From Clytia hemisphaerica (taxonomy: Eukaryota; Cnidaria; Hydrozoa; Leptothecata; Clytiidae), in contig CACVBU010000811.1 in NCBI GenBank assembly GCA_902728285.1, positions 232,101-296,100 of the forward strand: 64,000 nucleotides of DNA, read 5' to 3'. Position numbers and translations under genes: made by a program. The notes below the pieces were generated by a model. It saw nothing but the letters and a program-made list of their open reading frames with translations. It did not search any database and was not told the origin of the DNA. Numbering within the stretch: position 1 is the stretch's first letter; each line of letters starts with the position of its first letter. Of the stretch, positions 47,660-57,525 are shown piece after piece.

Positions 47660-48482
47660 CCCATCAATCAACCAAAAAGCTTTGGAAATCGCTTCATCTC
47701 AAGGTGCTTCCTCGTGGCTGACCACTCTTCCACTGAAAGAAGAGAATTTTGTATTGAATAAACGTGAATTCGCTGACGCACTCCACATGAGGTATGGCTG
47801 GGAAATGAAGCGACTGCCCATCAAATGTGCCTGCTCAGCCAACTTCACAATCGACCATGCGCTATCTTGCCATCTTGGCGGCTACGTTATCCATCGACAT
47901 AACAACGTTCGCGATACTCTGGCAACCATGATGAATGAAGTCTGTCACGACGTGTCGATCGAGCCCCAGCTTATGGATTTGTCTCGTGAACAGGTCGATT
48001 TACCACGCTCATCTGTTACTGGGAATGAAGCTAGGGCGGATGTTAGTGCTAATGGATTTTGGCAGCGGTATCAAAGAGCATTTTTTGACGTGAAGGTTTG
48101 CAACCTTTTAGCTCCGAGCTATCGCATAAAATCTATTGGCACTACATTCACTTCCCTTGAAAAGCAAAAGAAGAGAGCATATAAGGAACGGATTCTTCAA
48201 GTTGAGAAAGGGACTTTCACCCCATTAGTATTTGGTGCTACAGGTGGTGTAGCCCGAGAATGCTCGATTTTTATGAGCAGGTTAGCTGATAAAATCTCGG
48301 CAAAACAAAAATGCTCGAAAAGTGAGGTTGTGAATGGCATACGACGCAAAATTTCCTTCGTTTTGATCCGATCAGTGGTTGCTTGCCTGAGAGGTGAACG
48401 ATCGAGTCGTTCGTTTACCCCAGAACAAGCGGCACTGAAGGACTCCAAACTGACGGAAATTTTGACGTCCTTGCATGTTTGA
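47660..48482 (+). pseudogene. LINE ORF C-terminus with Cys/His and nuclease motifs
   Basis: Open frame (the ATG at 47604 belongs to host sequence). GASSWLTTLPLKEENFVLN precedes a Cys/His set (CACSANFTIDHALSCHLGG; C-x-C..H..C). NEARADVSANGFWQRYQRAF then FDVKVCNLLAPSY resemble the D..D-x-K core of restriction-enzyme-like endonucleases, found in R2/NeSL-type LINEs. A further tail (LEKQKKRAYKERILQ) and stop at 48482 follow. The RT is absent through 5' truncation. Assignment to an REL LINE is inferred from these motifs. Confidence 0.65.
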
Positions 48483-48680
48483 GTGTTGTGGGTTAGACGA
48501 TTACATAGGCTACTTTTTCGAGGGTTTCTTTTCAGTTTTTCATCATTTTGGTCTTTTCAGGTGTTTCATTGTTCTCTTTTTTTACAATTTATACAAAAGT
48601 ATGTTTGTTAATATATTTGACTCATGTAGTATATCATTTTGATTAAAAAAAAATTTTATCATTGCAGTGTAAAAAAAAAA
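47660..48680 (+). mobile_element. 5'-truncated LINE fragment, REL-endonuclease type
   Basis: 1.0 kb between two copies of ATTCTGATGGGAT (47647-47659 and 48681-48693), a 13-bp TSD, with an A-run just before the right copy. It is inserted in the N-terminal part of the DDE-like gene, in opposite orientation. It retains only the 3' domain of the LINE and the 3'UTR. Confidence 0.8.
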
Positions 48681-49272
48681 ATTCTGATGGGATAGCAGTT
48701 TCTCCTTTTATTGTCTCGTGATGACTACCAACATACCACAACAAATCAACAAGAGACAGATTCTGTTTGGCATCAGTGACCTGCTGAACATTGAACTGTT
48801 CAATGACTTTATTAAACAGCTGGTCCTTGTTGTTTTTGGGTTGTGCGATAAAAGAAATCTTTTTTGATTGCTGGACTCTTGCAGACATCATCATTTTCTG
48901 AAAGATATTGGGACCTGGTGCTGATGGTTTTGTTACCAATGAATTATCTAATGCATCATTACATTCTTCACAATCACAATCAGCCAAATTTTTGACAATC
49001 AATGAAAAATAAAGGATTCCAAAATTGTTTACCATTTCCAGTATACATAAATTGTTTGTCATTGAAATGTTCAAATTTGTTTCTGACTTCCCACATTTTC
49101 CACCATCAGGTTCAAAATTACGACAATCTTCAATATTCAAAACAGCATATTTGCTTAAAGATATGTCCTTCAGAAGACCCGTGGTTGTATATGTTTCCTT
49201 GTTTTCCACAACATTTATAAAAGTCCATTTTAAAATGATGATGCCATCTTTTATTAGGCGTAAAGCTATCAT

Positions 49273-50089
49273 GTTTTATTGCGCGCGCAGCGCGTATCTC
49301 GTTTGGTAAAATGTGTGCGCGATATACTAAATTGCCCTATATGGCTAAACTTTTTTGAAAATTCAGTGTTTCGTGTATGACTACATGACACCAAAATCTC
49401 GTGTTTCCTCAGATCGCTCCGTTTTCGCACTAAATCCTCATATTGCAGCAAAAGAACTCCTATGATTGGTTTGTTTTCCCCGTTTTCCCGTGCGTTTATT
49501 TATTTGAACCGGTTGCTATTGCCTACCTACAAAAACCTTCTCTTCTTGCCAGCACATCAGCGTGCTGTGGATTTGATTGGAATGACATTGATTTGGATCA
49601 TCTGGCCAGATGATTTGGTTATTTAATACTGTTGGTCTTCATCATAGATTTTCTTCTGCTGGTTACAACAAAGAGAGTTGTCTACACTTTCTATACATGA
49701 TGATTAAACTGCTGTTGCCAAACTATAGCCTAGCTAGGAAGTACCACTTTTTGTACAACAACTATCAATTAACTGTTGCTCCTTCACAATTTTTCTTTGG
49801 TTTTTGTGCTTTATAAAGAGTTGAACTGGATCATGACGATTTTTGTGTGATTGTCATAAGAAATGGTTGACAATCTTATCATTCCTTCCTGGTTTTGATG
49901 TTTTGTTTCCATTCTGTTGGTTGGTTGAAAAAAAAAAACAGAGCAGGATGGACACAATATTTGTCAACTTTCAGAACAAACTAACTGCAATTTTGCCTGT
50001 ATATTTACATAAATTGTAGTGAAGAAGAAGAGTCGTTTTTGGTGGTTTGTTTCCAAGTTATCCAAGTAAGTAAGTAAGTAATAAAGATT
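49273..50089. other. Upstream of the DDE-like gene, no gene seen
   Basis: A CpG-dense patch GCGCGCGCAGCGCG at about 49280-49294 lies 15 bp from the top of the N-terminal exon and could belong to a promoter, but I see no TATA or initiator evidence. The remainder is AT-rich and anonymous. Confidence 0.35.
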
Positions 50090-50720
50090 TGAACCAGAAG
50101 CAAAACTTTTGTCGTGAACTATTAACTTTTCCTTCGATTGCGTTTAAAATGAGGAAAACTTTTGTTGTGAAAAACTTTTTGTTGTCATGAACTATTAACT
50201 TTTCCTTCGCATGCGATTAAAGTGGGGAAAACTTTTGTTGTGAACTGTTAACTTTTCCTTCGCATGCGTTTAAAATGTGGAATAATTTGTGTGAATTATG
50301 GACTTTCCTATGCATGCGTTCAAAATGTGGAATACTTTTGCTATGTATTTGGAGAGTTTCTTCAACGTGGAAAACTTTTGTCGTGAACTATTAACTTTTC
50401 CTTCGCATGCGATTAAAATGGGGATAGCTTTTGTCGTGAACTATTAACTTTTCCTTCACATGCATTTGAAATGTGGAAAACTTTTGCCGTGAATTATAAA
50501 CTTTTTCTTCGCATGTGTTTAAAATTTGTAATACTTTTGTTATGAATTTGGAGATTTTCTTCAACGTGCGCTTAAAATATCGAACACTTTTGTCATGAAT
50601 ATGAAGATTTCTTTCAACATGCTTTTAAAACTTGGTAAACTTTTGTCATGAATTATGAACTTTCCTTCGCATGCATTTAAATGTGGTTGAATACTTTTGT
50701 CGTGAATTTTCCTTTTTTGC
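50090..50720. repeat. Tandem repeat, about 60 bp unit
   Basis: About ten diverged units of the type AACTTTTGTCGTGAACTATT, AACTTTTCCTTCGCATGCG, TTTAAAATGTGGAA between 50090 and 50720. The ends are ragged. No coding role. Confidence 0.65.
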
Positions 50721-51800
50721 ATTCTTTTGGAAAAATGAAATTGTGAGACCAAATTAATTTGTTGTTCTACAGGCCTGACCGACCCTATTTTTCCAAAATA
50801 GAAAAAATAATGATATTAAATTTGCAACTGGACAAGTTAAAAATTAATGTATTTGTAAATTCATCCCAAAACTTGATGAATTCAAAATATCACAATGGAA
50901 ATGACACAAATCATTATGAATAAAGAGGAAAAAGTCTGGTGCTTCAAAATGTCACAAATTTTTAAAATCTTGACCTTCTGAGATTTGATTTTATTATATA
51001 CTGACTTGCTGACCAGGACTGACCCATATTCTTCGGAAGGCCTTCCTGTAGAACAATAAATAAATTTTGGAAATAGACCTTTTGCTATTTACGATTTCAT
51101 ATTGAACAATAATTAAAAACTCTAACATTAAAACAATAACTCCATAATGTATAATTAGTTAATAAATTGGATTCTAAATATTGTCATCTCATTGTTTGAT
51201 ACTGAAGTATGCTTGAGTTTTTTGTTCATTCAACATGACATTGCGAATAAGAAAAGGTCTGTACTATACTTTTCTTCCTTTTGTTCAGTATTTTTAGCTA
51301 CACATGATAGTATATATGCCAAAAAAAATCAATCGCTCAGAAATTTTGACATTTTCCTTGGTTTATTGTAAAATTTTCTCCATTTTGTAAAGTAAAGGTG
51401 TAAGGTAAAGCATGACGCTACAGATCAAATCTGTGTTTTGACCCGTTTGTACGAGCTTAAAGAGATCAATCTTTTTCTTCCCGCTAGAGAATTATATAAT
51501 GTTATCTCCACAATATGACAAAATTAAATTCACACGGTAAAGACTACTAGAGGGCCGTTCGGGTTGTTAACAATCTAAAAAAGCCACGGGCCGTTTGTTT
51601 TGATATCAACTTCGAAAATTTTTGTTCTCTGCTCAAGTGGGAGGAAAAATAATGACAACTTGATGCGGCAGGTTTTTGAACACGCGCGCGGCTTACAGTA
51701 AACATAACATTAAATTCCATCAGCCGAACAATCCAAAGTTACTTCAGAAGCGCGAAAATCACAAATATTCGGATAAGTGCTATAGTCGCTTTGTTGCCAT
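50721..51800. other. No gene; P-repeat fragment at 51402-51442
   Basis: AT-rich sequence without a recognisable gene. 51402-51442 matches 13736-13776 of palindrome 1 in 38 of 41 positions, with the three differences all G-to-A, so it is an old fragment of the same repeat. Confidence 0.5.
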
Positions 51801-52564
51801 CTTGGCGCCGGGAGAAGACATAACTTGGACTATATGGACCCCAATATGGACCACATTATGCACCCCCTCAAAAATGGCGGGAAAGCATTTTGGTTGATTA
51901 AAGAAGCTTTATATTTGACCATCTGATCATTATTTTGTAAAAAAAAAGTCATTTTGTCAACATAAGGAAAAAAGAATAATTGATGAGAATTGTTTCTCTA
52001 AAACTGCGCTTCCCAGTGTTTGCCTCTTGACAATATTTATCTATTTATATCAAAGGCATCTCATTCGGTACAATTAAGATATTTGGTGTAAATAAAGCTT
52101 GCAGGTATCCCACTTAAGTGCCCTGTCAATATTTTTGTCGAAAAGTGTCACTTTGTCAAGAAAATGACAGGTAACGTCTTTCACGTGGAAGAAACACGTC
52201 CTTTCAAAACTTGAAGTTATGTAATGCTCTGTTCATACGAAAATAGAAGTACTATTTTCATATCTCTAAAACTTGGAGCATTTAATGTTTTCATTGCATC
52301 ACAATCTATATGCATTTGCCCGCCAGCATCCTATATTGAGCATGAAAAAAACACTTGTTGTAAATTGGTGTATACCCCTCATATTTTTTGATAATGTCCT
52401 TATTTACATAACTTAAGTGTCATTTTTGTCAATATTTGGGATTGATGATTTGTCATTGAAATCTTCTAAATAGCATATTTTGTATAAATCATTTCCATTG
52501 CATATATTATTTTCATGTTAAGTGAACAAAAAAGTAAAATCAACACAGTTTGTTTTTTACGATA

Positions 52565-52592
52565 TTTCGTTCTATTTTCAGAACTTCATCAG
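52565..52592 (-). ncRNA. Hammerhead-ribozyme-like core (PLE 3' region)
   Basis: On the minus strand: CTGATGA (52592-52586), an extra A, GTTCTGAAAATAGAAC forming a stem of five (GTTCT/AGAAC) with a GAAAAT loop, then GAAA (52568-52565). These are the invariant hammerhead core segments with stem II. PLEs are known to carry such ribozymes. I could not fold convincing stems I and III, so activity is doubtful. Confidence 0.4.
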
Positions 52593-53155
52593 GTATAATA
52601 CTACACAAGCGTTAACACATTTTTAAATGCTACAAAAATCAGTGATGCGTAAAAAAAGGCGAGAAATAAAAAAAAATTCTAATGAACAAAGGAAAAAATT
52701 CTATAGGGAATAAAACAAAGAAAATGTTAAAAAGATTTAATAAAAATAGGTGCGTAGCGATAATATTTACAACGTTAAAACAGTACAATAAAATTGATGA
52801 AAACAACCCCGTGGGGAATAATCGTCGAAAACAATAAAACTAAAAATTTAACAAAAAAGGTTTCGAATTAGCACAGTAAACGCAGTGGAAATTAAAACGG
52901 AAAATTAAATGCTCGTGTCCCCTTCTGGTTTATTCAGGACAAAAAGCAAAACAAAAAGAAATTACGGAACAAAACATGGGAACACCTGATACTAGTAGAG
53001 CACACAACTGTGCTGTAGGCATGCCCGTAGGTCATACCAAGCAGTCCAAAGAAGGGCGTTCTCCCAAAAACGACCGGTCATAACCAAATGACCGCAGTAT
53101 AAGCTCAATACTAGCATCAGTTATCCCCAGAAAACTGAGGAGTTCAAAAAATGGC

Positions 53156-53902
53156 CTAATCCGGAACAACAACTTCACGATCGTTCAACCCGTGAGGAAG
53201 GAACGTATTAAGTTTATATTGCCAAAAACGTTCTCTCTTCCTGACATCTTCAAGGCTATTTCCCTGGTCAATAAGAGTGTATTCAAAATCTGCAAAACCG
53301 GAATGACCAGGTAGGTCAAAATGTTCGTGAAGTTCTTGTTGTGGCACAGTTTTGTCCTTGTGATATTTGTTACACGATTTATAATTACTGAACCTAGTTC
53401 TAAAAGGAGTCGTGCAACTACCGACATACTGAATACCGCAGGTTTTGCATCTAAGAAGGTATACAACATTGGATGAGCTACAGTTCATAGATAACCCACG
53501 AATGTTGTATATCTTTCCATTCCTAGAAGCAAACTCTGATGTATTCTTAACTGAAGGACAAACACCACAGCGTTTTCCAAGACATGGTTCACTCTGGCCT
53601 TTGTTATCATCCCCCAAGGTAGGGACTTTCGCGCGAACCAACATATCTTTAAGACTTTTCCCCTTGCGAAAGCCCACTAACGGCACGTCTTGGAAAACCT
53701 TTTGGCGTTCTTTATCAAAAGCTAAAATAGAGTGTGCCTTCCTTACAATCCTATAAAGGTTCCGGAACGCAGGATGGTAAGTTATCATAAGAGTGAGCTT
53801 ATATTTCTTTGCACTCTTTTCCTGCAGTAACAGATCCTTTCTATCGAACTTATCACCTTCTTGCGCACCGATCTCTGGCAATATCCTCGCTTGAGTAGCC
53901 AC
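53156..53902 (-). pseudogene. PLE thumb and GIY-YIG endonuclease
   Basis: The start is a frameshift continuation (YKLTLMITYHPAFRNLYRIV). LVGFRKGKSLKDMLVRAKVP is the typical thumb/linker. CGVCPSVKNTS has a Cys pair and NVVYLLRCKTCGIQYVGSC then TTPFRTRFSNYKSC are the GIY-YIG module (GIQYVG in place of GIY). ELHEHFDLPGHSGFAD supplies the conserved His; RKRERFWQYKLNTF has the RER and E. Ends VVVPD at 53156. The N-terminal Met is not a real start. Confidence 0.85.
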
Positions 53903-54579
53903 TTTTCCAAATCATCGCATCTTTTGTCAAACAACTCGGGCTTCGAACAGATACGGTTTAGCCTTAATGTTTGACTATATGGTATAGACGTCTTACAATG
54001 ATCCGGATGGCAAGATGTTGCATCAAGATATTGGTGCGTGTCAGTTGGTTTTACATAGAGGTCGGTCTCTAACTTATCCCCTTTACGACTGACCTTAACA
54101 TCCAAGAAATTGATTTCTGAGTCGGAAAAGTCTGCCGTAAATTTGATAGAAGGATGCTCGGCATTCAGATATGTCAGAAATTCGTTTAAAGACTCTTCCC
54201 CGTGTTCCCAAAGCAAAAAGACATCGTCGATGTATCTCCACCAGACTAAAGGCTTAAGAGGGAAATTGTCCAATAAACGTTTTTCCAACATGTCCATAAA
54301 TAGAATAGCATACGAAGGGGCCATTTTTGTCCCAATCGCTGTTCCTCGCTTCTGTTTGTAAATTTTACCATTGTGCTCGAAAACATTATTTTTGAGCACA
54401 CAATCAGCCAAATCGAGAAGACTTTCAGTCGAAATATTTTTGTCTTCTCGTTCATCCAGAGCGAGTTTTACTGCCTGCAGTCCTTCATCATGAGGAATGT
54501 TAGGATATAGGCCAACTACGTCTACTGTGCATAATAAAACATCTTGTGGCAATGAAGAAAGAGAAGAAAGTTTCCTCAA
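53785..54579 (-). pseudogene. PLE reverse-transcriptase core
   Basis: LLCTVDVVGLYPNIPHDEGL (first Asp, RT motif 3), MAPSYAILFMDMLEKRL, WWRYIDDVFLLW (YxDD box), FTADFSDSEINFLDVKV and DTHQYLDATSCHPDHCK, all in order as in Penelope RTs. The Met at 54579 is internal: the frame is open upstream to about 54660. A frameshift near 53900 leads to the thumb/GIY-YIG frame. Confidence 0.85.
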
Positions 54580-54641
54580 AAAGTCATTAGTGTCTTTTAT
54601 AAATGACTTAACCTTTTGAGCCAGTGGTTGAAGATGAAAAT

Positions 54642-55655
54642 CTAAAAAAGCCGAAATGTTCTCCGTGTAAAACGAAGAATTAGAAAGAGCCGCTTGTGAA
54701 TTTTAGGTAATAAATAAAAGCGACCTAACTTGGGATTGTTGACAAGAAAATAGTCCAGTGTCTCATGAGAAATGTCACCTCTATCATTGATCTTGTTTAG
54801 ACAGGATTTTATTGTCTGAACAAGAGGACCGACAGCATCATCCTCGAGTCTCTCATAGACGTTTTCGTCACTAAGCTGAGACTCGGCCTCTTTAAGATAA
54901 TCTTCCCTATCCCAGATCACTATCCCCGAACCTTTGTCAGCCCCTTTTATAATAATAGAATTGTCATTTCTCAAGCTAGCAATCGCTTTTCTCTCCTCCC
55001 TTGTCACATTATGATGTTTTATTTTTGTATTGATGTTGAGAATTTCCTCTTCTAATCTACTTAAATAAATTTCAATGGCAGCATCTTTGCCCTTGGGATT
55101 GAAGTTGCTTTTTTTCTTAAAAGGATTATGAATATAGGGTCCTTCATCCCGAAAATGCCAAGCTAGACGCAGCCTCCTCCCAAAACGCTCCAAATCGGTC
55201 TTAATGGCTGCTCTATCAGAAAAGGATGGGGTAGGTACAAACTTCAATCCCTTGGACAATAAAGAAATCTCAGCATCATTCAGTTCTCTCTTAGAAAGAT
55301 TTAAAATATTGTCAGATATAAAAACACCTTCAAGACGTGTCCCCTTTCCCTCCCCTAATTCTAATTCTACTGCAGTTTTTTGATTCAGATTAGTTTTGTT
55401 CAAGCGTGAATCAGAAATAACAGTAGAATCCCTCCCTTGAGAATCCTCATTACTAGACGTATCCCCTTTGTCCCCAGATGACGCAATCCCTTGAGAACTC
55501 TCCGTAGAATCCCTCCCTTGAGAACCCCCTAAAACCGTCTCATCAAGAGACAATAAATTAAATAAATTTTCAAAATCAGGATAAATACCTTTAATGTGTT
55601 CATTTAAGTCCTTTTTAAAAGAAAATTCATTCAAATGTTCATCAAACCTTTTCAT
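54642..55655 (-). pseudogene. PLE N-terminal region
   Basis: 337 codons from ATG 55655 (MKRFDEHLNEFSFKKDL). Tandem (S)QGRDSTESSQG/SQGRDSTVISD repeats near residues 47-85, then YIHNPFKKKSNFN, a basic linker, KAIASLRNDNSIIIKGADKG and GRFYLLPKIHKRL, the N-terminal motifs typical of Penelope-like RTs. After KIHKRL the frame is lost; the expected intervening stretch of about ten residues is missing, and the protein resumes as FYTENIS in another frame. Confidence 0.75.
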
Positions 55656-55981
55656 TCCATGACTATTTTCATGTTATATATAAATTATATGATACGAGCG
55701 CGTTACAATTTTTCTGGTCGGTAATTTGTATGACCTGTGCCCTGTGTCTAAGACACGTGTGACCTTATGTTCTAAAACATAATTTCAAAGTCATTTTTGA
55801 TAATGAAATGATTTTATTTCAAGAAATACAAATAAATAGCCGGTCTATGAAATTAAACATGTGGTAACCATGATACAATTCGACCGCGTGGTGTCGTGAT
55901 GCAATTTGCAATTTTTGAGGGGGTCCATTTATTGGGGTCCATATTAGGGGGTCCAAGTTATGTCTTCTCCCTCTTGGCGCC

Positions 55982-56891
55982 TTTGATTTTATAGGAAACT
56001 TTTGGATTGTTATAGGTATGCACGGTCAGTTGTGATTTGCTGCGCTTTTACGGAAAATGAGTAAGGTAAGGTCAGATTCCGGTCTTTCTTGGGTGCTTCC
56101 AATAGGAAAATGATATGTAAATCTTGACATGAGAAGAATTGGTTGTACCTTATATAGGGTTTTCGACTTTAATGCTCGCGGCCAGCACTCTTATTTTTTA
56201 ATGCGTAAACTCAAACGAAAATAACTTTATTTATCATTTTACATCTCTTCTTATCACGTTAGTGGGTCGTCTAGACAGTAAAGTAAATATAAATGTATAT
56301 TTATAAATGCTATTGACAATAACACTTCTTTATAAATCAATACCATATAATCCAATATATTTAGTAATATATCAATACTATGGCACTAAAGCGGTCAAAG
56401 ACTCTTTGAAATTATAGAGACTGTAACAATGTAATAGCTCCACAATAAGGCGAGTGGGCGTGTTCGTAACAATCTAACAACCTGTGAATAACTTCGGACA
56501 GCCGCCCTTTTTAAAGTCTAACATCACGTGACTATGAGAAAAGAACAATAATAAATTCATTTTTTCAAAGGATGCCCTTTTACCAAGAAAACGCTTATGA
56601 TTTTCGCGAACGACACCTAAACCCACAAAAATTAAATTTCTCGAAATAAATTCTGCAAAAATTTCCTCCAAAAGATAGTAAAGACACAAATGTAGACAAA
56701 GTGCTATAAATGTAGACAAAGTGTTTCTACAGGTGAGATTATTTTTACCCAAACATAGGCATATTATACATCCATGCATACGCAATTTGAAGCTGAGCAA
56801 CTTTTTGTATTACAGAATATCTTGAAAATGAAGCCAATAAGTGGCCCTTCTAGCTCTTCTTTGCTCGCTTTCACTCTATAAGTGACATCTT
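55982..56891. other. Flank, no gene seen
   Basis: AT-rich sequence. Minus-strand open frames (56474-56800) have no recognisable motif. No repeat detected by eye. Confidence 0.35.
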
Positions 56892-57092
56892 TCATCTCTT
56901 GTCCATCGGACAGCAAAACAAATAGCTTTCATCCTTGGCTAAGGATTTGAACGATAGCCCGACACATTCTTGATGATACCAGAGATGACAAACTTGACAT
57001 CCGATCCACTTGCTTTTCCTTTGCAATAAGTTCAGTTCTTTTCGGATGTTTTGTTTTGATTTACCCATACCGCTTACCCAAATGTTAGCCAA
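56892..57092 (-). pseudogene. PHD-like finger fragment
   Basis: 66 codons. WIGCQVCHLWYHQECVGLSF then SLAKDESYLFCCP gives C-x-x-C..W-Y-H..C..C, the second half of a PHD-type finger, like those in LINE ORF1 or in some cnidarian nuclear proteins. The preceding Cys pair is missing. It has no visible gene context; likely an isolated fragment. Confidence 0.5.
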
Positions 57093-57105
57093 TTTATATT
57101 TGAAG

Positions 57106-57525
57106 TCGTCCTAAAGCCCCGTAACACCCCTCTCTCATTGCATTCTCGATAAATTTTCCGATCCAAAGAGGGCTTAGCCATTTCAAAACTCCTTTCCAAT
57201 CTCGAGTTATCATGCCCAAAAATTCAGCCAAATTTAAAAGTCCTACTCAAGCTTTAAAACCCCTACTATCTCATTCCCCATTAAATTCCCGATAGAATAA
57301 GGGGTCAACAACCTCCTAACTCCTCTTCAAACTCGAGATATCGCATGTTTTCTATTTTTATGACGTCATCAACTGAAAATGCCCAAATATATAGCCAAGT
57401 TTGAAAGTCCTTTTCAAGCCTTATCAATCCTCCCATCTTATTCCCCATAAAATTCTCGATCTAATGAGGGGTCAACGACCTCTCAACTCTTCTTCAAACT
57501 CGAGATATCGCATTTTGAAGTTTTT
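57106..57525. repeat. Tandem repeat of about 165 bp, three units
   Basis: Units share TCTCATTCCCCATTAAATTC(C)CGAT, AGGGGTCAACAACCTC, CAAACTCGAGATATCGCA and AGTCC..CAAGC. They start near 57120, 57265 and 57430. Divergence among units is moderate. Confidence 0.6.

Larger units (their letters stand above)
45326..49272 (-). pseudogene. DDE-like gene, N-terminal half with D..D motifs
   Basis: Minus-strand exons: 49272 to 48694 (broken at its end by a LINE), about 47640-46578, 46338-46176, 46058-45967, 45835-45697 and 45441-45326, all with GT/AG borders and matching phases. Sequence: DLLWYVGSHHETIKGETAI, then MSSSKLSELVVTLKEKILF, a region rich in Cys and basic residues, DIVVDLRSGNGSKEDKYAD, ISMDDKHKVKVGEPGYPV (likely first Asp) and YTDGGPDHRLTYVSVKLS (likely second Asp). 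The exon then stops within KLDFDVL at the element. With NPVE on the other side this is a D..D..E arrangement, so a transposase-derived protein; I do not know the family. A TAG or frameshift at 47645, the LINE and the 9.3 kb insertion make it a pseudogene. Confidence 0.75.
52530..55680 (-). mobile_element. Penelope-like element, broken
   Basis: Minus strand: N-terminal region (55655-54642), RT (54660-53785), thumb and GIY-YIG (53902-53156) in three different frames, then a 3' region ending near 52530 with the hammerhead-like core at 52565-52592. The exact borders were not found. PLEs typically insert by self-primed reverse transcription and carry a GIY-YIG endonuclease. Confidence 0.8.
51810..55972. 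mobile_element. 4.2 kb TIR element with 9-bp duplication
   Basis: Left end GGGAGAAGACATAACTTGGA (51810) and right end GTCCAAGTTATGTCTTCTCC(CT) (55972) are inverted, and CTTGGCGCC flanks both sides (51801-51809 and 55973-55981). The inverted zone reaches inward about 90 bp (TATGGACCCCAATA.., CCCCCTCAAAAAT). A 9-bp duplication suggests a Mutator-like element. It encloses a Penelope-like retroelement at about 52530-55680, which is best read as nested inside. Confidence 0.75.

Noticed and set aside
49266..49300. CpG-dense patch as a promoter
   Set aside because: Only about 30 bp long; no initiator, TATA or transcript evidence.
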